Below are positions 9,770 through 19,720 of a DNA stretch of 64,000 bases, in pieces (positions within the stretch are counted from its first letter, which is position 1; every line of letters begins with the position of its first letter). Both the position numbers and the translations under genes were made by a program. The notes below the pieces were generated by a model that was not told where the DNA came from, ran no database searches, and saw nothing but the letters and a program-made list of their open reading frames with translations. The stretch lies in assembly GCF_015350795.1 (NCBI RefSeq), contig NZ_JADKSH010000003.1, forward strand, positions 640,919-704,918, written 5' to 3'. This stretch comes from Microbacterium sp. VKM Ac-2870. Lineage in GTDB: Bacteria > Actinomycetota > Actinomycetes > Actinomycetales > Microbacteriaceae.

Positions 9770-10771
9770 ATGCGCTGGGTGCTGGTGACGGCGATCGCGC
9801 CCATCGCCTGGGGGAGCACCTACTTCGTGACGCGCCATCTGCTGCCGCCAGACGCGGCGCTCTGGGGCGCGGTGATCCGATGCCTTCCGGCTGGACTGTT
9901 GGTGCTGCTCATCACCCGACGGCTGCCGCACGGTGCGTGGTGGTGGCGGTCGTTCGTCCTGGGTGCACTCACCGTGGGCGGGCTGAACGTGCTCGTCTAC
10001 GTCGCCGCCCAGCGGCTGGCGACGAGCCTCGCGGCGACGATCATGTCCACCTCGGCCGCCGCGCTCATCGTGCTGAGTTGGATCGTGCTCGGGCAGCGCC
10101 CGGCGCTGCGCGCGGCGGTGGGGGCGATGCTCGGCATCGTGGGCGTCATCGTCATGCTGCAGCCCGGGGGCGGCGAGGCCGACGGGTGGGGCATCGCGGC
10201 ATCCGTGCTCGCGATGCTGTCGTCGTCGCTCGGCTTCGTTCTCACGCGCCGCTGGGGTGCGGACGTGCCGCCGCTGACAATGACGGCGTGGCAGCTCATC
10301 GCCGGCTCCCTTGTGGTCGCGCCGCTCGCGGTCGCGGTCGAGGGCGCTCCGCCCGCCCTGGACGGGCCCGCACTGATCGGATTCGCCTACGTCATCCTCG
10401 TGGCCACCGCGGTCGCCTACGCGGCGTGGTTCACCGGGCTCGCGCGGCTTCCCGGAGCGATCGTCGGCGTCATCGGCCTCCTCAACCCGGTCACCGGGGT
10501 GCTGCTCGGCGTCTGGCTCGCGCACGAGCCGTTCGGCCCCGCGCAGTTGCTCGGCCTCACACTCGTCGTGATCGGCGTCCTCGCCGGCACGCTGCCCCGC
10601 CGGTCCCGTCCGTCCCGGCGGCGCGGGGCGGACTACACGCGGGCGTCGACGGCTCGGGTGAGGGCGTCGAAACGGGGGTTGTCCGCCAGATCGTCGAGCA
10701 GCACGGCGCGCCCGTCGGGCCCGGCGAGGGGAATCTGCCAGTTGGGGTACTCGCGGTCGGTTCCGGGCTGA
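9770..10771 (+). CDS. EamA/DMT superfamily transporter
   Basis: This is a drug/metabolite-type exporter of ten membrane helices arranged as two EamA repeats (about 1-135 and 145-290). Landmarks are IAPIAWGSTYFVTRHLLP in the first helix and LARLPGAIVGVIGLLNPVTGVLLG in the second repeat. The ATG at 9770 follows the operator; a GTG at 9755 inside the operator is also in frame. The normal end of the fold is near residue 290, but the frame stays open for about 40 Arg/Ser-rich residues and runs 139 bp into the convergent malQ gene, so the last codons may be an overrun caused by a lost stop. The substrate is unknown; the divergent MarR gene suggests inducible efflux. Confidence 0.85.
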   Translation: MRWVLVTAIAPIAWGSTYFVTRHLLPPDAALWGAVIRCLPAGLLVLLITRRLPHGAWWWRSFVLGALTVGGLNVLVYVAAQRLATSLAATIMSTSAAALIVLSWIVLGQRPALRAAVGAMLGIVGVIVMLQPGGGEADGWGIAASVLAMLSSSLGFVLTRRWGADVPPLTMTAWQLIAGSLVVAPLAVAVEGAPPALDGPALIGFAYVILVATAVAYAAWFTGLARLPGAIVGVIGLLNPVTGVLLGVWLAHEPFGPAQLLGLTLVVIGVLAGTLPRRSRPSRRRGADYTRASTARVRASKRGLSARSSSSTARPSGPARGICQLGYSRSVPG

Positions 10772-12768
10772 TTCTGCGTGCGCCGCTCGCCGACGGCATC
10801 CACCAGCGCCACGCCGAGCAGGAGAGAGGGGGATGCCGTGATCAGGACGTTCAGGGCATCGATCACCTCCGCCTCCGACGGGGCCGCGCCGAGCAACCCG
10901 CGGTCGCGCAGCAGTGCCAACATGGTCGCCCGCTCGGCATCCGCGTCGGCGAGCTCGTCCTCGACGGGGCGGGTCAGCAGTCCCAGCCGTGCGCGGAGGG
11001 CGACGTGCTCGTCGGCCAGGTATCCCGCCGTCGGGGGCAGATCGTGTGTGTTCACGGTGGCCAGCAGCGATCGCCGGTACTGCTCGGGCGGGCGAAATCC
11101 CTCGCCCTCGCGCTCGAACCACAGCACCGAGGTGCCCAGCACGCCGCGCGCCGAGAGGAAGTCACGCATCCACGGTTCGACGTTGCCGAGGTCTTCACCG
11201 ATCAGCACGGCTCCGGCTCGATGGGCCTCGAGCAGCAGTACCCCGATCATCGCCTCGTGGTCGTACCGCACGTAGGTGCCGGCGACCGGGCCGAGGCCCG
11301 CCGGAATCCACCACAGCCGGAACAGCCCGATCACATGATCGATACGCAGCGCGCCGGCGTGGCGCAGCAGCGTGCGAATCATGTCGCGCAGCGGCGCGTA
11401 GCCCGCCTCGGCGAGCGCCCGCGGCAGCCACGGCGGCTGGTTCCACGTCTGGCCCTGCTGGTTGTACATGTCGGGGGGAGCGCCCACCGCCATGCCGGTT
11501 GCGTACATCTCGCGCAGCGACCAGGCATCCGAGCCCTTCGGGTGCACGCCCACGGCGAGGTCGTGCATGATGCCGATCGCCATGCCCGCAGCCTTCGCGG
11601 CCGCCTGCGCATCGGCCACCTGCTGGTCGGCGATCCACTGCAGCCACACATGGAACGCGACGCGGTCGGCCAGCTGCGTGCGTAGCGCCGCGACCAGCGG
11701 TGAGCGGATGTCGTCGACCTCGACGGGTCGCTCCCGGCCGGCGTAGTGCTCCTCCAGGGCGCACCAGAGGGCGAAGTCCTGCAACGGCTGACCCTCCCCG
11801 GCGGCGAACGCGTCGAGCTCCGCGCGACGTGCGGGTGAGAGCGTCACGGCGAAGATCGCGTCGAGCGCCACGCGTTTCGCGGCCCAGACGGCGTCACGGT
11901 CAAGGCGCGTCGCGTCATCGTCGGTGACGGCAACGGGCGCGCGCGCCGCCTCGACGACAGCACGCTCGGTGGGTGTCAGGTACGCGACCTCGCGGATGTC
12001 TTCGGGACGCACGTAGAGCGGCGCGATGAAGCGGCGGGTCGCGGGCCGGTACGGCGACGGCTCGATCGGGCTGGTCACCTCGGCGGCGTGCACGGGGTTC
12101 ACCAACAGGAAGTCCGCGCCGCGACCCCCGGCGAGTGCAGCGAGGTCGCCGAGATCGGCGAAGTCGCCCAGGCCCCACGACGCCCGCGAGCGCACCGAGT
12201 ACAGCTGCGCCATCAGTCCCCACCCGCGGGAGCGGCCGGGGCGCGTGGGCGGATCGCCGAGGCGCTCGGGGGTGATCACGAGGGGCGCGGATGCCGTGCG
12301 GTCGGTCTGCGCGGCGCCGAACGCGCGCTGTTCGGCGCGCAGGGTGTGCCAGCCGAGGGGCAGGTCGGACGGTACGGGCACCTCGACCCGCCACCGCAGA
12401 ACACCATCGACCAGCCGGGCGGCGGGGCGCTGCTCGGGAATCGCGACCTGCCGCTGCGAACCGTCCTCGAGCACGATCGTCAGCGCGACGTCGTGGCCGT
12501 CGAAGACGTGCAGGTGCAGCATGCCCGTGCCCGCACGCGCGACGACCGAGGCGGGTAGCAGCTCGCGCCACACGCGCTCCTCCTCGGCGACGAGGGCCGC
12601 CGAGACCGCGGCATCCGTCGACGCATCGACCTGCATGGCGGCCAACACCGCTCGCAGGGTGGATGCCGGGACGTGCACCCGATCGCCGAAGAAAGACCAG
12701 TATTCGGTGGCGATGCCGTAGACCACCGCGAGCCGCACGAGATCGGGGGTGGGCGCGTCGTCGGTCAT
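10633..12768 (-). CDS. malQ: 4-alpha-glucanotransferase (amylomaltase)
   Basis: MalQ transfers glucan chains between maltodextrins in the cytoplasm. The 711-residue length, with an extra N-terminal domain of about 150 residues, matches the long actinobacterial/enterobacterial form. Catalytic landmarks of glycoside hydrolase family 77 are LRIDHVIGLFRLWWIP (nucleophile Asp), IGEDLGNVEPWMRD (acid/base Glu) and VNTHDLPPTAGY (third carboxylate). The ATG at 12768 has a GGGAGGATCGAG ribosome site; an in-frame extension to 12909 is unlikely. The 3' end overlaps the EamA gene on the other strand. Confidence 0.93.
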   Translation of the reverse strand: MTDDAPTPDLVRLAVVYGIATEYWSFFGDRVHVPASTLRAVLAAMQVDASTDAAVSAALVAEEERVWRELLPASVVARAGTGMLHLHVFDGHDVALTIVLEDGSQRQVAIPEQRPAARLVDGVLRWRVEVPVPSDLPLGWHTLRAEQRAFGAAQTDRTASAPLVITPERLGDPPTRPGRSRGWGLMAQLYSVRSRASWGLGDFADLGDLAALAGGRGADFLLVNPVHAAEVTSPIEPSPYRPATRRFIAPLYVRPEDIREVAYLTPTERAVVEAARAPVAVTDDDATRLDRDAVWAAKRVALDAIFAVTLSPARRAELDAFAAGEGQPLQDFALWCALEEHYAGRERPVEVDDIRSPLVAALRTQLADRVAFHVWLQWIADQQVADAQAAAKAAGMAIGIMHDLAVGVHPKGSDAWSLREMYATGMAVGAPPDMYNQQGQTWNQPPWLPRALAEAGYAPLRDMIRTLLRHAGALRIDHVIGLFRLWWIPAGLGPVAGTYVRYDHEAMIGVLLLEAHRAGAVLIGEDLGNVEPWMRDFLSARGVLGTSVLWFEREGEGFRPPEQYRRSLLATVNTHDLPPTAGYLADEHVALRARLGLLTRPVEDELADADAERATMLALLRDRGLLGAAPSEAEVIDALNVLITASPSLLLGVALVDAVGERRTQNQPGTDREYPNWQIPLAGPDGRAVLLDDLADNPRFDALTRAVDARV

Positions 12769-12835
12769 CTCGATCCTCCCTCGGCGCCCCGTGCGGGCGT
12801 CTGCGCCCATCCTGACACCCTCGCCCGGGCGAGCA

Positions 12836-12908
12836 TGCACAACTCCGCCTCCGTCGACCGTTGTCGGTGTGAAGAGCGCGGAAACAGCAGCTCCGGCGGA
12901 GGTGTGCA
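12836..12908. terminator. Inverted repeat after the GAF regulator gene
   Basis: TGCACAACTCCGCC at 12836-12849 pairs with GGCGGAGGTGTGCA at 12895-12908 at 13 of 14 positions, with a 45-base loop. It lies just downstream of the GAF regulator stop and upstream of malQ. It could be a terminator or a widely spaced operator for malQ. Confidence 0.35.
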
Positions 12909-12923
12909 CGCCGGCGCGGGCGG

Positions 12924-14255
12924 TCAGGCCTCGAGCTTCTCGATGCGGCCGACCAGCCCCGCTCGCCGCGGCGAGCGCACCGGCAGCATCTCCAGGGCCA
13001 GGCGCAGCACGTCCACGTCGGCGGTGCCGTCTTCCGTGTCGGCGTAGGCGAGCAGCACGTCGACGGATGCCTCGGTCATCAGCGCGTCGCGCAGGGCCAA
13101 CCGCACCGAATCGCGGAACTCCTCCACCCCGGGCGCAACCGAGTCGGGCAGCACCCGTCCGCGATACGCGGCGAGGGCGACCCGGTGGGCCCCGCGGCCG
13201 AGCAGCGCCACGACCTGATGCGCATCGGTGTGCAGTTCGGTGGTGAGGCGGTACGGGCGGGATGCCGGGACCAGCTGTGGCGCCACCCGCTCGAGCACTT
13301 TTCGCAGGCGCACGAGTTCGGGGCGGAGGGTTCCTTCCGCGTCGTCCTCGCCGTAGACGAGGTGCCCGAGCCGCTCGGCCGAAAGGCCCTGGCGGTGCAC
13401 GGCGAGCATGAGGAGGATCTCGGCGTGGCGGGCGGACAGCTCCGTGACGGTGGCGCTGTCGGGTCCGGCGACATCGAGGAGGGCCCGATCGCGCCCGAGC
13501 ACCCGCAGCATCGTGGTCGCCGTTCGCGGGGCCGGCGCCGGCCTGCGCAGCCGACTCGGTGCGGGAGCCTGGGCGCGCGCCCGCAGTCGACTCACGAGCA
13601 GCTCACCCTCGACGGCGCGCGCGGTGGCATCCACGAGCAGCTGAGCCTGCGGCGTCGCGGCGTCGCTGTCGCCGGTCACGTCGATCACGCCCAGCACGCG
13701 GCGCGTCTCGGGGTCGTAGACGGGCGCCGCGGTGCACGACCAGGGCTGCACCAGCCGGTTGTAGTGCTCGGCGCCGTGGATCTGCACCGACCGGCCGAGG
13801 GCGAGCGCGGTACCGGGAGCGGAGGTGCCTACCGCCTGCTCCGACCAGTTGGCGCCCGCGACGAAGCCCATGTCGCCCGTCAGGCTGCGCACCCGCCGGT
13901 CGCCCTCGACCCAGAGCAGGCGCCCGACCGCATCACCGACGGCGACCACGACCCCGGTATCGATGCCGGCGCCGCCCGGAAGAAGCAGCGATCGGATCAT
14001 GTCCATGGCTCCGGCCAACGGATGCTCACGCCGGTACGCGTCGAGCTCTTCCTCACTGAGGTCGAGGGGCGGCAGGGCTTCGGCTCCGACGAGATGCGCC
14101 AGCGAGCGGCGCCACGAATCCTGCACCAGCGGACGGATCTGACCGAGTCGCGGGTCGCTCACGTTGCCGACCACGAGCTCCTCGTGCGCGCGCTCGATCA
14201 GCAGGCGCGATGTCTCGGGCGAGACCTCGCGGCGCGATGACCACGGCGAGGGCAC
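12924..14255 (-). CDS. GAF-domain transcriptional regulator (AcoR-like N-terminus, winged-helix C-terminus)
   Basis: This 443-residue regulator begins like AcoR-type activators: LIERAHEELV, then VQDSWRRSLAHL and a GAF domain at about 70-215 (MGFVAGANWSEQAVGTSAPG, VTGDSDAATPQAQLLVDATA). It lacks the sigma-54 AAA+ domain of AcoR. Instead a C-terminal part (about 250-400) resembles a SARP/OmpR-like winged helix: ELSARHAEILLMLAVHRQGLSAERLGHLVYG and LRPELVRLRKVLERV. GAF proteins of this build are known beside DUF779 and ExaC-type dehydrogenase genes in actinobacteria, so it may control the dehydrogenase at 7560-9107. The GTG start has GGAG five bases upstream. The ligand is unknown. Confidence 0.7.
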   Translation of the reverse strand: MPSPWSSRREVSPETSRLLIERAHEELVVGNVSDPRLGQIRPLVQDSWRRSLAHLVGAEALPPLDLSEEELDAYRREHPLAGAMDMIRSLLLPGGAGIDTGVVVAVGDAVGRLLWVEGDRRVRSLTGDMGFVAGANWSEQAVGTSAPGTALALGRSVQIHGAEHYNRLVQPWSCTAAPVYDPETRRVLGVIDVTGDSDAATPQAQLLVDATARAVEGELLVSRLRARAQAPAPSRLRRPAPAPRTATTMLRVLGRDRALLDVAGPDSATVTELSARHAEILLMLAVHRQGLSAERLGHLVYGEDDAEGTLRPELVRLRKVLERVAPQLVPASRPYRLTTELHTDAHQVVALLGRGAHRVALAAYRGRVLPDSVAPGVEEFRDSVRLALRDALMTEASVDVLLAYADTEDGTADVDVLRLALEMLPVRSPRRAGLVGRIEKLEA

Positions 14256-14329
14256 GGCGACTCCGTTCGACGATGAGGAGGTGCCGTCAGTCTAGGTCGC
14301 GAGCCGCAGCAACAACAGGCGAGACCGAG

Positions 14330-15769
14330 TCAGCGGGTCGACCACCAGGCGCGGAGGCGCTGCTCGGCGGCATCCGGGCCGATGGGGCCCTCGTCGAGGC
14401 GCAGCTCCAGGAGGAAGCGGTAGGCCTCACCGACCTCGCGCCCCGGACCGATGCCCAGGATCTCCTGGATGCGGTTTCCATCGAGCTCGGGACGGATCGC
14501 GTCGAGCTCTTCCTGAGCGGCGAGCTCGTCGATGCGCCACTCGATGTCGTCGTACGCACGGCGCAGGCGGGTCGCCTTCTTCGCATTGCGTGTGGTCACG
14601 TCGGCACGGGTGAGGATGTGCAGGCGCTCGAGCTGGTCGCCCGCGTCGCGCACGTATCGACGCACGGCCGAGTCGGTCCACGCGCCTTCCGCGTAGCCGA
14701 AGAATCGCAGGTGCTGCTCGATCAGCTGGGTCACCGCCGCGATCGTGTCACCGTCGAAGCGCAGCGCCTGCAGCCGCTTGCGCGCCAGGCGCGCGCCCTT
14801 GACGTCGTGGTGGTGAAAGCTCACCGCGCCGCCCGGCTCGAGCCGGCGCGTCGACGGCTTGCCGATGTCGTGCAGCAGCGCGGCAAGGCGCAGAGTGGTG
14901 TCGGGCTCGGCACCCGGATGCCGCGCGTGCTCCAGTTCGATGGCCTGCCGCAGCACGGTCAGCGAGTGCTCGTAGACGTCTTTGTGGTGGTGGTGCTCGT
15001 CGACCTCGAGGCGCAGCGCGGGCACCTCGGGCAGGATCTCGCCCATCAGGCCCGTCTCGACGAGGATCCGGATGCCGCGCACAGGGTCGTCGGTGGCCAG
15101 CAGTTTCACGAGCTCGGCCTGCACCCGCTCCGGGCTGACGATCTCGATCGTCGAACGCAGCCGCTGCATCGCCTCGAGCGTGGCGGGCGCGACCTCGAAT
15201 TCGAGCTGACTGCAGAACCGCGCGGCCCGCAGCATGCGCAGCGGGTCGTCGCCGAAGCTCACGTCGGGGTCTCCGGGCGTGCGCAGTACGCCCGCGATGA
15301 GGTCTTCGACGCCGCCCGTCGGGTCGACCAGGGCCGGCACGGGCAGACGCAGCGCCATGGCGCCGACGGTGAAGTCGCGCCGTGCGAGGTCGTCTTCGAG
15401 ACGATCGCCGAACGCGACGGTGGGCTTGCGCGTCACACCGTCGTAGCTGTCGGCGCGGTAGGTGGTGATCTCGACCTGCTCCGAGGTGCCTCCGGGGCCG
15501 GGGACCTTCGCCCCGATCGTGCCGAACGCGCGCCCGATGTCCCACGTCGCCGTCGCGAGCGGTTTGACGATGCGCAGGATGTCGTCGGGCCGCGCGTTGG
15601 TGGTGAGGTCGAGGTCGTGAGTCGGTCTGCCCAGCAGCGCGTCGCGCACGGGACCGCCGACGATCGCCAGCTCGAACCCGGCCTGAGCGAAGGCCGCGCC
15701 GAGGGTCGCCATGATCGGCGAGGTCGCGAGAGACCCCAGCCGGTCGAGGCCTTCGGCCATGTTGAGCAT
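14330..15769 (-). CDS. CCA tRNA nucleotidyltransferase
   Basis: This 479-residue enzyme adds or repairs the 3' CCA of tRNAs. The nucleotidyltransferase head shows IVGGPVRDALLGRPTHDLDL with the metal-binding DLD, followed by the RDFTVGAMAL segment and an RNA-binding region. The C-terminal part carries an HD domain (LRLAALLHDIGKPSTR), as in long actinobacterial versions. A second in-frame ATG lies at 15760. It opens the conserved block that leads through DUF6049 and murJ to trxB. The Ala tRNA at 39686 lacks an encoded CCA and needs this enzyme. Confidence 0.92.
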   Translation of the reverse strand: MLNMAEGLDRLGSLATSPIMATLGAAFAQAGFELAIVGGPVRDALLGRPTHDLDLTTNARPDDILRIVKPLATATWDIGRAFGTIGAKVPGPGGTSEQVEITTYRADSYDGVTRKPTVAFGDRLEDDLARRDFTVGAMALRLPVPALVDPTGGVEDLIAGVLRTPGDPDVSFGDDPLRMLRAARFCSQLEFEVAPATLEAMQRLRSTIEIVSPERVQAELVKLLATDDPVRGIRILVETGLMGEILPEVPALRLEVDEHHHHKDVYEHSLTVLRQAIELEHARHPGAEPDTTLRLAALLHDIGKPSTRRLEPGGAVSFHHHDVKGARLARKRLQALRFDGDTIAAVTQLIEQHLRFFGYAEGAWTDSAVRRYVRDAGDQLERLHILTRADVTTRNAKKATRLRRAYDDIEWRIDELAAQEELDAIRPELDGNRIQEILGIGPGREVGEAYRFLLELRLDEGPIGPDAAEQRLRAWWSTR

Positions 15770-15808
15770 GATCTCCAGCCTACCGGCGCGCCCTCGCCGC
15801 CCCCGGGG

Positions 15809-17356
15809 TCACGCCAGGCGGAGCATCCCGGTGAACACGAGTTCCCGCACCCGCGGCAGCAGGTCGGCGCGGAGCGCAGCGGCATCCACCTCGAGAAGCT
15901 GCGCGATCGCATCGGAGAGCTGACCCACAGTGAGTTCTCCATCGGAAGCGCCCACGAGGGCCGCGAGGGCCGGATCGACCTCCACGGTGCGCGCGAGCCC
16001 ACCACCCTGGCGCAGCTCGATCACACTCGGATCTTCCACCCCGGGCAGGTGGTGTCGGGCCTCGGTGACGTCGTCCGACACGATCGTTCGCGCCGCCGCG
16101 AGGCTGGCGTCGTCACGCTGTTCCAGCGCATCGAAGGCCGCGAGAGCTCCGGCCAGGTGTGCACCGAGGGGGGCGTCCCGGTCGGGCAGCGGATGGGTGA
16201 TGCGCTCGTAGCGCGCGAGGGCGGCGACGCCTGAGGCGGGTCGCCGCAGCAGCAGGTACCCGAAGCCGATCGCCTCGACGCCGCGGGCGGCGAAGTCATC
16301 CAGCCAGGCGTCGACGAGGGCGGCGTACCCGGGGGTGCCCGGGGCGGTGCCCCCGTCGCGCACCCACAGCTCGGCGTACGCGAGGGGGTCGAGGCGCTCG
16401 CGCTCGATCACCCATGCCTCCAGAGGAACCGGGGATGCCGCGACCCACCCGCGCACCCGCTGCAGTCCGTCTTCGCCGCCGCGGTACTCCCAGTTGCCGA
16501 GCAGTTGCGCCGTCCCGCCCGGGGCGAGCACATCGCCCACACCGCGGACGAACGCCGCGACCAGGTCGTCACCGGCGTACCCGGCGTCGCGGTACTCGTA
16601 TTCGGGAACGCCGGCCACGCGCGGCGTGATGACGAACGGCGGGTTGGAGATCACGCGATCGAACTGCTCGCCGGCAACAGGGTCGAACAGGCTGCCGTGC
16701 CGGGTCTGGATCCCCTCGATCCCGTTCAGCAACGCGTTCATCCGCGTGAAGGCGAGCGCGCGCTCCGACACGTCGGTGGCGACCAGGGATGCCGCGGCAC
16801 CCGCCGCACCCGCTCGGTACGCCCGGATCGCCTGGATGCCGCACCCGGTGCCGACATCGAGAACCCGTCGCGCGGGGGTGTCGAGCTGGAGCCCGGCCAG
16901 GGTCAACGACGCCCCGCCGACACCGAGAACGTGGTCGGTGGGCAGCGGGCCGCCGAGCGCAGCCTCGTCGAGATCGCTGGCGAACCACCACTGTGCGGTG
17001 CCGCGGGCATCGACGACGTCCTGCGGGCGTAGCAGTGCCAGCGGGACCACGCTCCCGGCGTCGAGGCGGGCGATGCCGATCGCCACCAGTCCGTCAGCAC
17101 CCACGGTCGGCAACGCTCGGTCCACATGTTCCCGCGGCGTGGCGACACCCAGGAAGAACAGGCGGGCGAGCGTGGCCGGGGCATCATCCCGCCCGGCGAG
17201 CGCGGCAAGAGCAGGGCCGTGCAGGCCGTGGCCGACGGCGTCGTCCGCGATCGGGCCCCACACCTCTCGCACCGCATCGGCCGTATAGCCGGCAGAGGTC
17301 AGATCCCGGCGGAGATCCGCCACGATCACGGAATCGGGATGAAGAGGGTGCGCCAC
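15809..17356 (-). CDS. Class I SAM-dependent methyltransferase (HemK/RsmC-like)
   Basis: This 515-residue protein has a unique N-terminal domain of about 150 residues followed by a Rossmann methyltransferase domain. The SAM-binding motif is VLDVGTGCGIQAI, the acidic motif is LVATDVSERAL, and the catalytic NPPF motif in VISNPPFVITPR marks the HemK/RsmC-like family that methylates amide or exocyclic amines of proteins or nucleic acids. The C-terminal 150 residues are family-specific. It uses GTG at 17356. It lies 40 bp from the CCA-adding enzyme gene on the same strand. The substrate cannot be named. Confidence 0.82.
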   Translation of the reverse strand: MAHPLHPDSVIVADLRRDLTSAGYTADAVREVWGPIADDAVGHGLHGPALAALAGRDDAPATLARLFFLGVATPREHVDRALPTVGADGLVAIGIARLDAGSVVPLALLRPQDVVDARGTAQWWFASDLDEAALGGPLPTDHVLGVGGASLTLAGLQLDTPARRVLDVGTGCGIQAIRAYRAGAAGAAASLVATDVSERALAFTRMNALLNGIEGIQTRHGSLFDPVAGEQFDRVISNPPFVITPRVAGVPEYEYRDAGYAGDDLVAAFVRGVGDVLAPGGTAQLLGNWEYRGGEDGLQRVRGWVAASPVPLEAWVIERERLDPLAYAELWVRDGGTAPGTPGYAALVDAWLDDFAARGVEAIGFGYLLLRRPASGVAALARYERITHPLPDRDAPLGAHLAGALAAFDALEQRDDASLAAARTIVSDDVTEARHHLPGVEDPSVIELRQGGGLARTVEVDPALAALVGASDGELTVGQLSDAIAQLLEVDAAALRADLLPRVRELVFTGMLRLA

Positions 17357-17521
17357 AGCATCCCATCCTCACGCACCCGGAGACCGAGCCGCCACCGTTC
17401 CGCCACCGATCCAGACCCGGATCACGGTGATCGCGGCCCGTCACGGGTGCCGCACAGCGCCGTGACCCTAGAATCGCAGCTGATCGTGCGGTCAGGGATC
17501 GCACAGGAGCCGATTCCCGCC

Positions 17522-19720
17522 ATGACTTTGCCTTCTTCCGCTGTCGCGCGCCGAACTCCCGACATTGCTCGGGTCGGGCGTCGCGGCGTCGCACGCTGGC
17601 GGACGCTGATCGCCCTCGCTCTCGCCGCCGTCGTGGGGTTTCCCGCGACCGCGGCGATCGGCGCCACCGATGCTCCGGCGGCTTCCAGCAGCCTGAGCGT
17701 CGCGGTCGCTCCCGGAGGCAACGGGGTCATCACGGCGCCGGTGTTCTCTGTGACCTTCTCGGTCAGCAATTCGGGCGACGCACCGGCACCGGGCGGCCCG
17801 GTGAGTATCGCCCTGACGCGCACGGCGCTGGCCACGAGCGCCGATGTCTCTGCCTGGCTGTCGTCGAACACCCGCGCAGAGACCGAGGTGGCCAACACCA
17901 CGGTGACCACCGTCGCCGCACGCGGAACATCCACGGCCGCGGCCGCGGTCGATCTGGCCGCCGTCGGCGCCGCGAGCCTGGCCCCCGGTGCGTATCCGCT
18001 GAGCGCCGCGTTCTCCTCAGCGCAAGGCGACCTGGTCGCCCACACCGTCATCGTGGTTCCGGATGCCGCGGCATCCACGGGCGGGGTGGGCGTGGTCGTT
18101 CCGATCACCGCGCCGCCCACGACAACCGGGCTGTTGACGGTCGACGACCTGAAGACGCTCACCGCCTCCGACGGCGCGCTGCGCACACAGCTGAACGCGG
18201 TGACCGGCACCTCCGCCATCCTCGCGGTCGATCCTGCGATCCCCGCGGCCATTCGCGTGCTCGGCACCGCTGCCCCGGCCTCGGCGCAGCAATGGCTCGC
18301 CGATCTGTTGGCGCTGCCCAACACCCGCTTCGCCCTGCAGTTCGGCGATGCCGACCTGGCGACTTCGGTCGCCGCGGGCGCCGGAGCACCGGTGTCGGTG
18401 CCCTCGCTGGACTCTTACATGTCGGCGCGGAACTTCCCCTCGACCCCCGCTGCCTCGGGCGCGGCCCCGACGTCATCGATCTCCGATAGCGGGTCGGCCA
18501 CCCCGACCGGCGCCGCCACCCCGACACCGTCCGGGCGCACGCTGCCCACCCTGGCGGAGCTGCTCGACATCGGCACCGCCCGGGCGAATGTGTTCTGGCC
18601 GGCGACCGGATCGGCGACCGCAGCGCTGGTCACCGCTCTGAGCACGGCGAACTCCGACGGCGCGCAACCCGTCACCCTGATCGCCTCGAGCGCGGTCTCC
18701 GCCGGGTCGGGTGGGCACGCGGATGCCGCCGGCGCGGGTCTGCTCGTCTACGACGACGGTGCCTCCGCGGCGCTGCGCTCGGCCTCGTTGGCCTCCGACA
18801 GCGTCCGCCAGGGGGCGAGCATCGCGGCGGCATCCGCCTACGCCAGCTTCGCCACGCGTGCGGCGGGAGCCAACAGCCCGCTGCTCGTGGTCATCGATCG
18901 TGCCAGCGGACGGTCGGCCACGGGCCTGCGCACGGCGATCGCGGCGGCATCCACCCTCTCGGGTCGGTCAGCAGTGGACCTCGACGCGCTTCTGGCCGCA
19001 CCCGCGGCCGCGGTGACGGTCACCGGCGGATCGGCGCCGGACGACGGTCGCGTGAGTGCCGTGCAGGGGCTGCTCGACGACGAGTCGCGGCTGTCGTCGT
19101 TCGCGACGATGCTGGCCGACCCCACGGTGCTGACCGCGCCGGAGCGTGCCGGCATCCTGCAGCTGCTCGGCAACGTGTGGCTGGGCGCGCCCGACCAGTT
19201 CGCGACCGCGGTGTCCGACCACCACGATGCGACGACGAAGACGCTGGATGCCGTGGCCATCGTGCCGCCCAGCGACATCACGCTGCTCGCCAGCTCGGCG
19301 CCGCTGACCTTCTCGGTGCGAAACGACCTGCCGTGGCCGGTCACGCTGACCCTGAACGCCAGCCCGAACGACCCGCGCCTGATCATTCAGAAGTCCACTG
19401 CGGTCTCGGCACGGGCCGAGCAGAGCACGCGCGTGCAAGTGCCCGTACAAGCGCGGGTCGGCAGCGGCGAATCGACGCTGGAGCTGCAGCTGCGCAGCTC
19501 GACGGGAGCGGCGATCGGACCCGATGTGCGCGTCGCGGTCACGGTGCGCGCCGAGTGGGAATCGATCGGGATCGTCCTGATGTCGGTGCTCATCGGCGCC
19601 ATGCTCGTCTTCGGCGTCATCCGCACCGTTCGTCGCCTGCGGCGGCGTTCGCGCGCGCGAGCCGAGACTCACGAAGACCCGAACGCGGCGCCCCGCGGAG
19701 AAGAGGATGCCGATGGCTAG
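17522..19720 (+). CDS. DUF6049 family secreted/membrane protein
   Basis: This 732-residue protein has an N-terminal signal (RWRTLIALALAAVVGFPATAAIGA) and one C-terminal membrane helix (SIGIVLMSVLIGAMLVFGVI) followed by a basic, acidic-ended tail, so most of it lies outside the cell. The body is Ala/Ser/Thr-rich with beta-sandwich-like ends. Its gene overlaps murJ by 14 bp, the usual position of DUF6049 in actinobacteria, which suggests a role in lipid II flipping or envelope assembly; its biochemical function is not known. The ATG at 17522 is chosen; a GTG at 17486 is in frame. A TAGAAT -10 lies at 17467-17472. Confidence 0.8.
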   Translation: MTLPSSAVARRTPDIARVGRRGVARWRTLIALALAAVVGFPATAAIGATDAPAASSSLSVAVAPGGNGVITAPVFSVTFSVSNSGDAPAPGGPVSIALTRTALATSADVSAWLSSNTRAETEVANTTVTTVAARGTSTAAAAVDLAAVGAASLAPGAYPLSAAFSSAQGDLVAHTVIVVPDAAASTGGVGVVVPITAPPTTTGLLTVDDLKTLTASDGALRTQLNAVTGTSAILAVDPAIPAAIRVLGTAAPASAQQWLADLLALPNTRFALQFGDADLATSVAAGAGAPVSVPSLDSYMSARNFPSTPAASGAAPTSSISDSGSATPTGAATPTPSGRTLPTLAELLDIGTARANVFWPATGSATAALVTALSTANSDGAQPVTLIASSAVSAGSGGHADAAGAGLLVYDDGASAALRSASLASDSVRQGASIAAASAYASFATRAAGANSPLLVVIDRASGRSATGLRTAIAAASTLSGRSAVDLDALLAAPAAAVTVTGGSAPDDGRVSAVQGLLDDESRLSSFATMLADPTVLTAPERAGILQLLGNVWLGAPDQFATAVSDHHDATTKTLDAVAIVPPSDITLLASSAPLTFSVRNDLPWPVTLTLNASPNDPRLIIQKSTAVSARAEQSTRVQVPVQARVGSGESTLELQLRSSTGAAIGPDVRVAVTVRAEWESIGIVLMSVLIGAMLVFGVIRTVRRLRRRSRARAETHEDPNAAPRGEEDADG

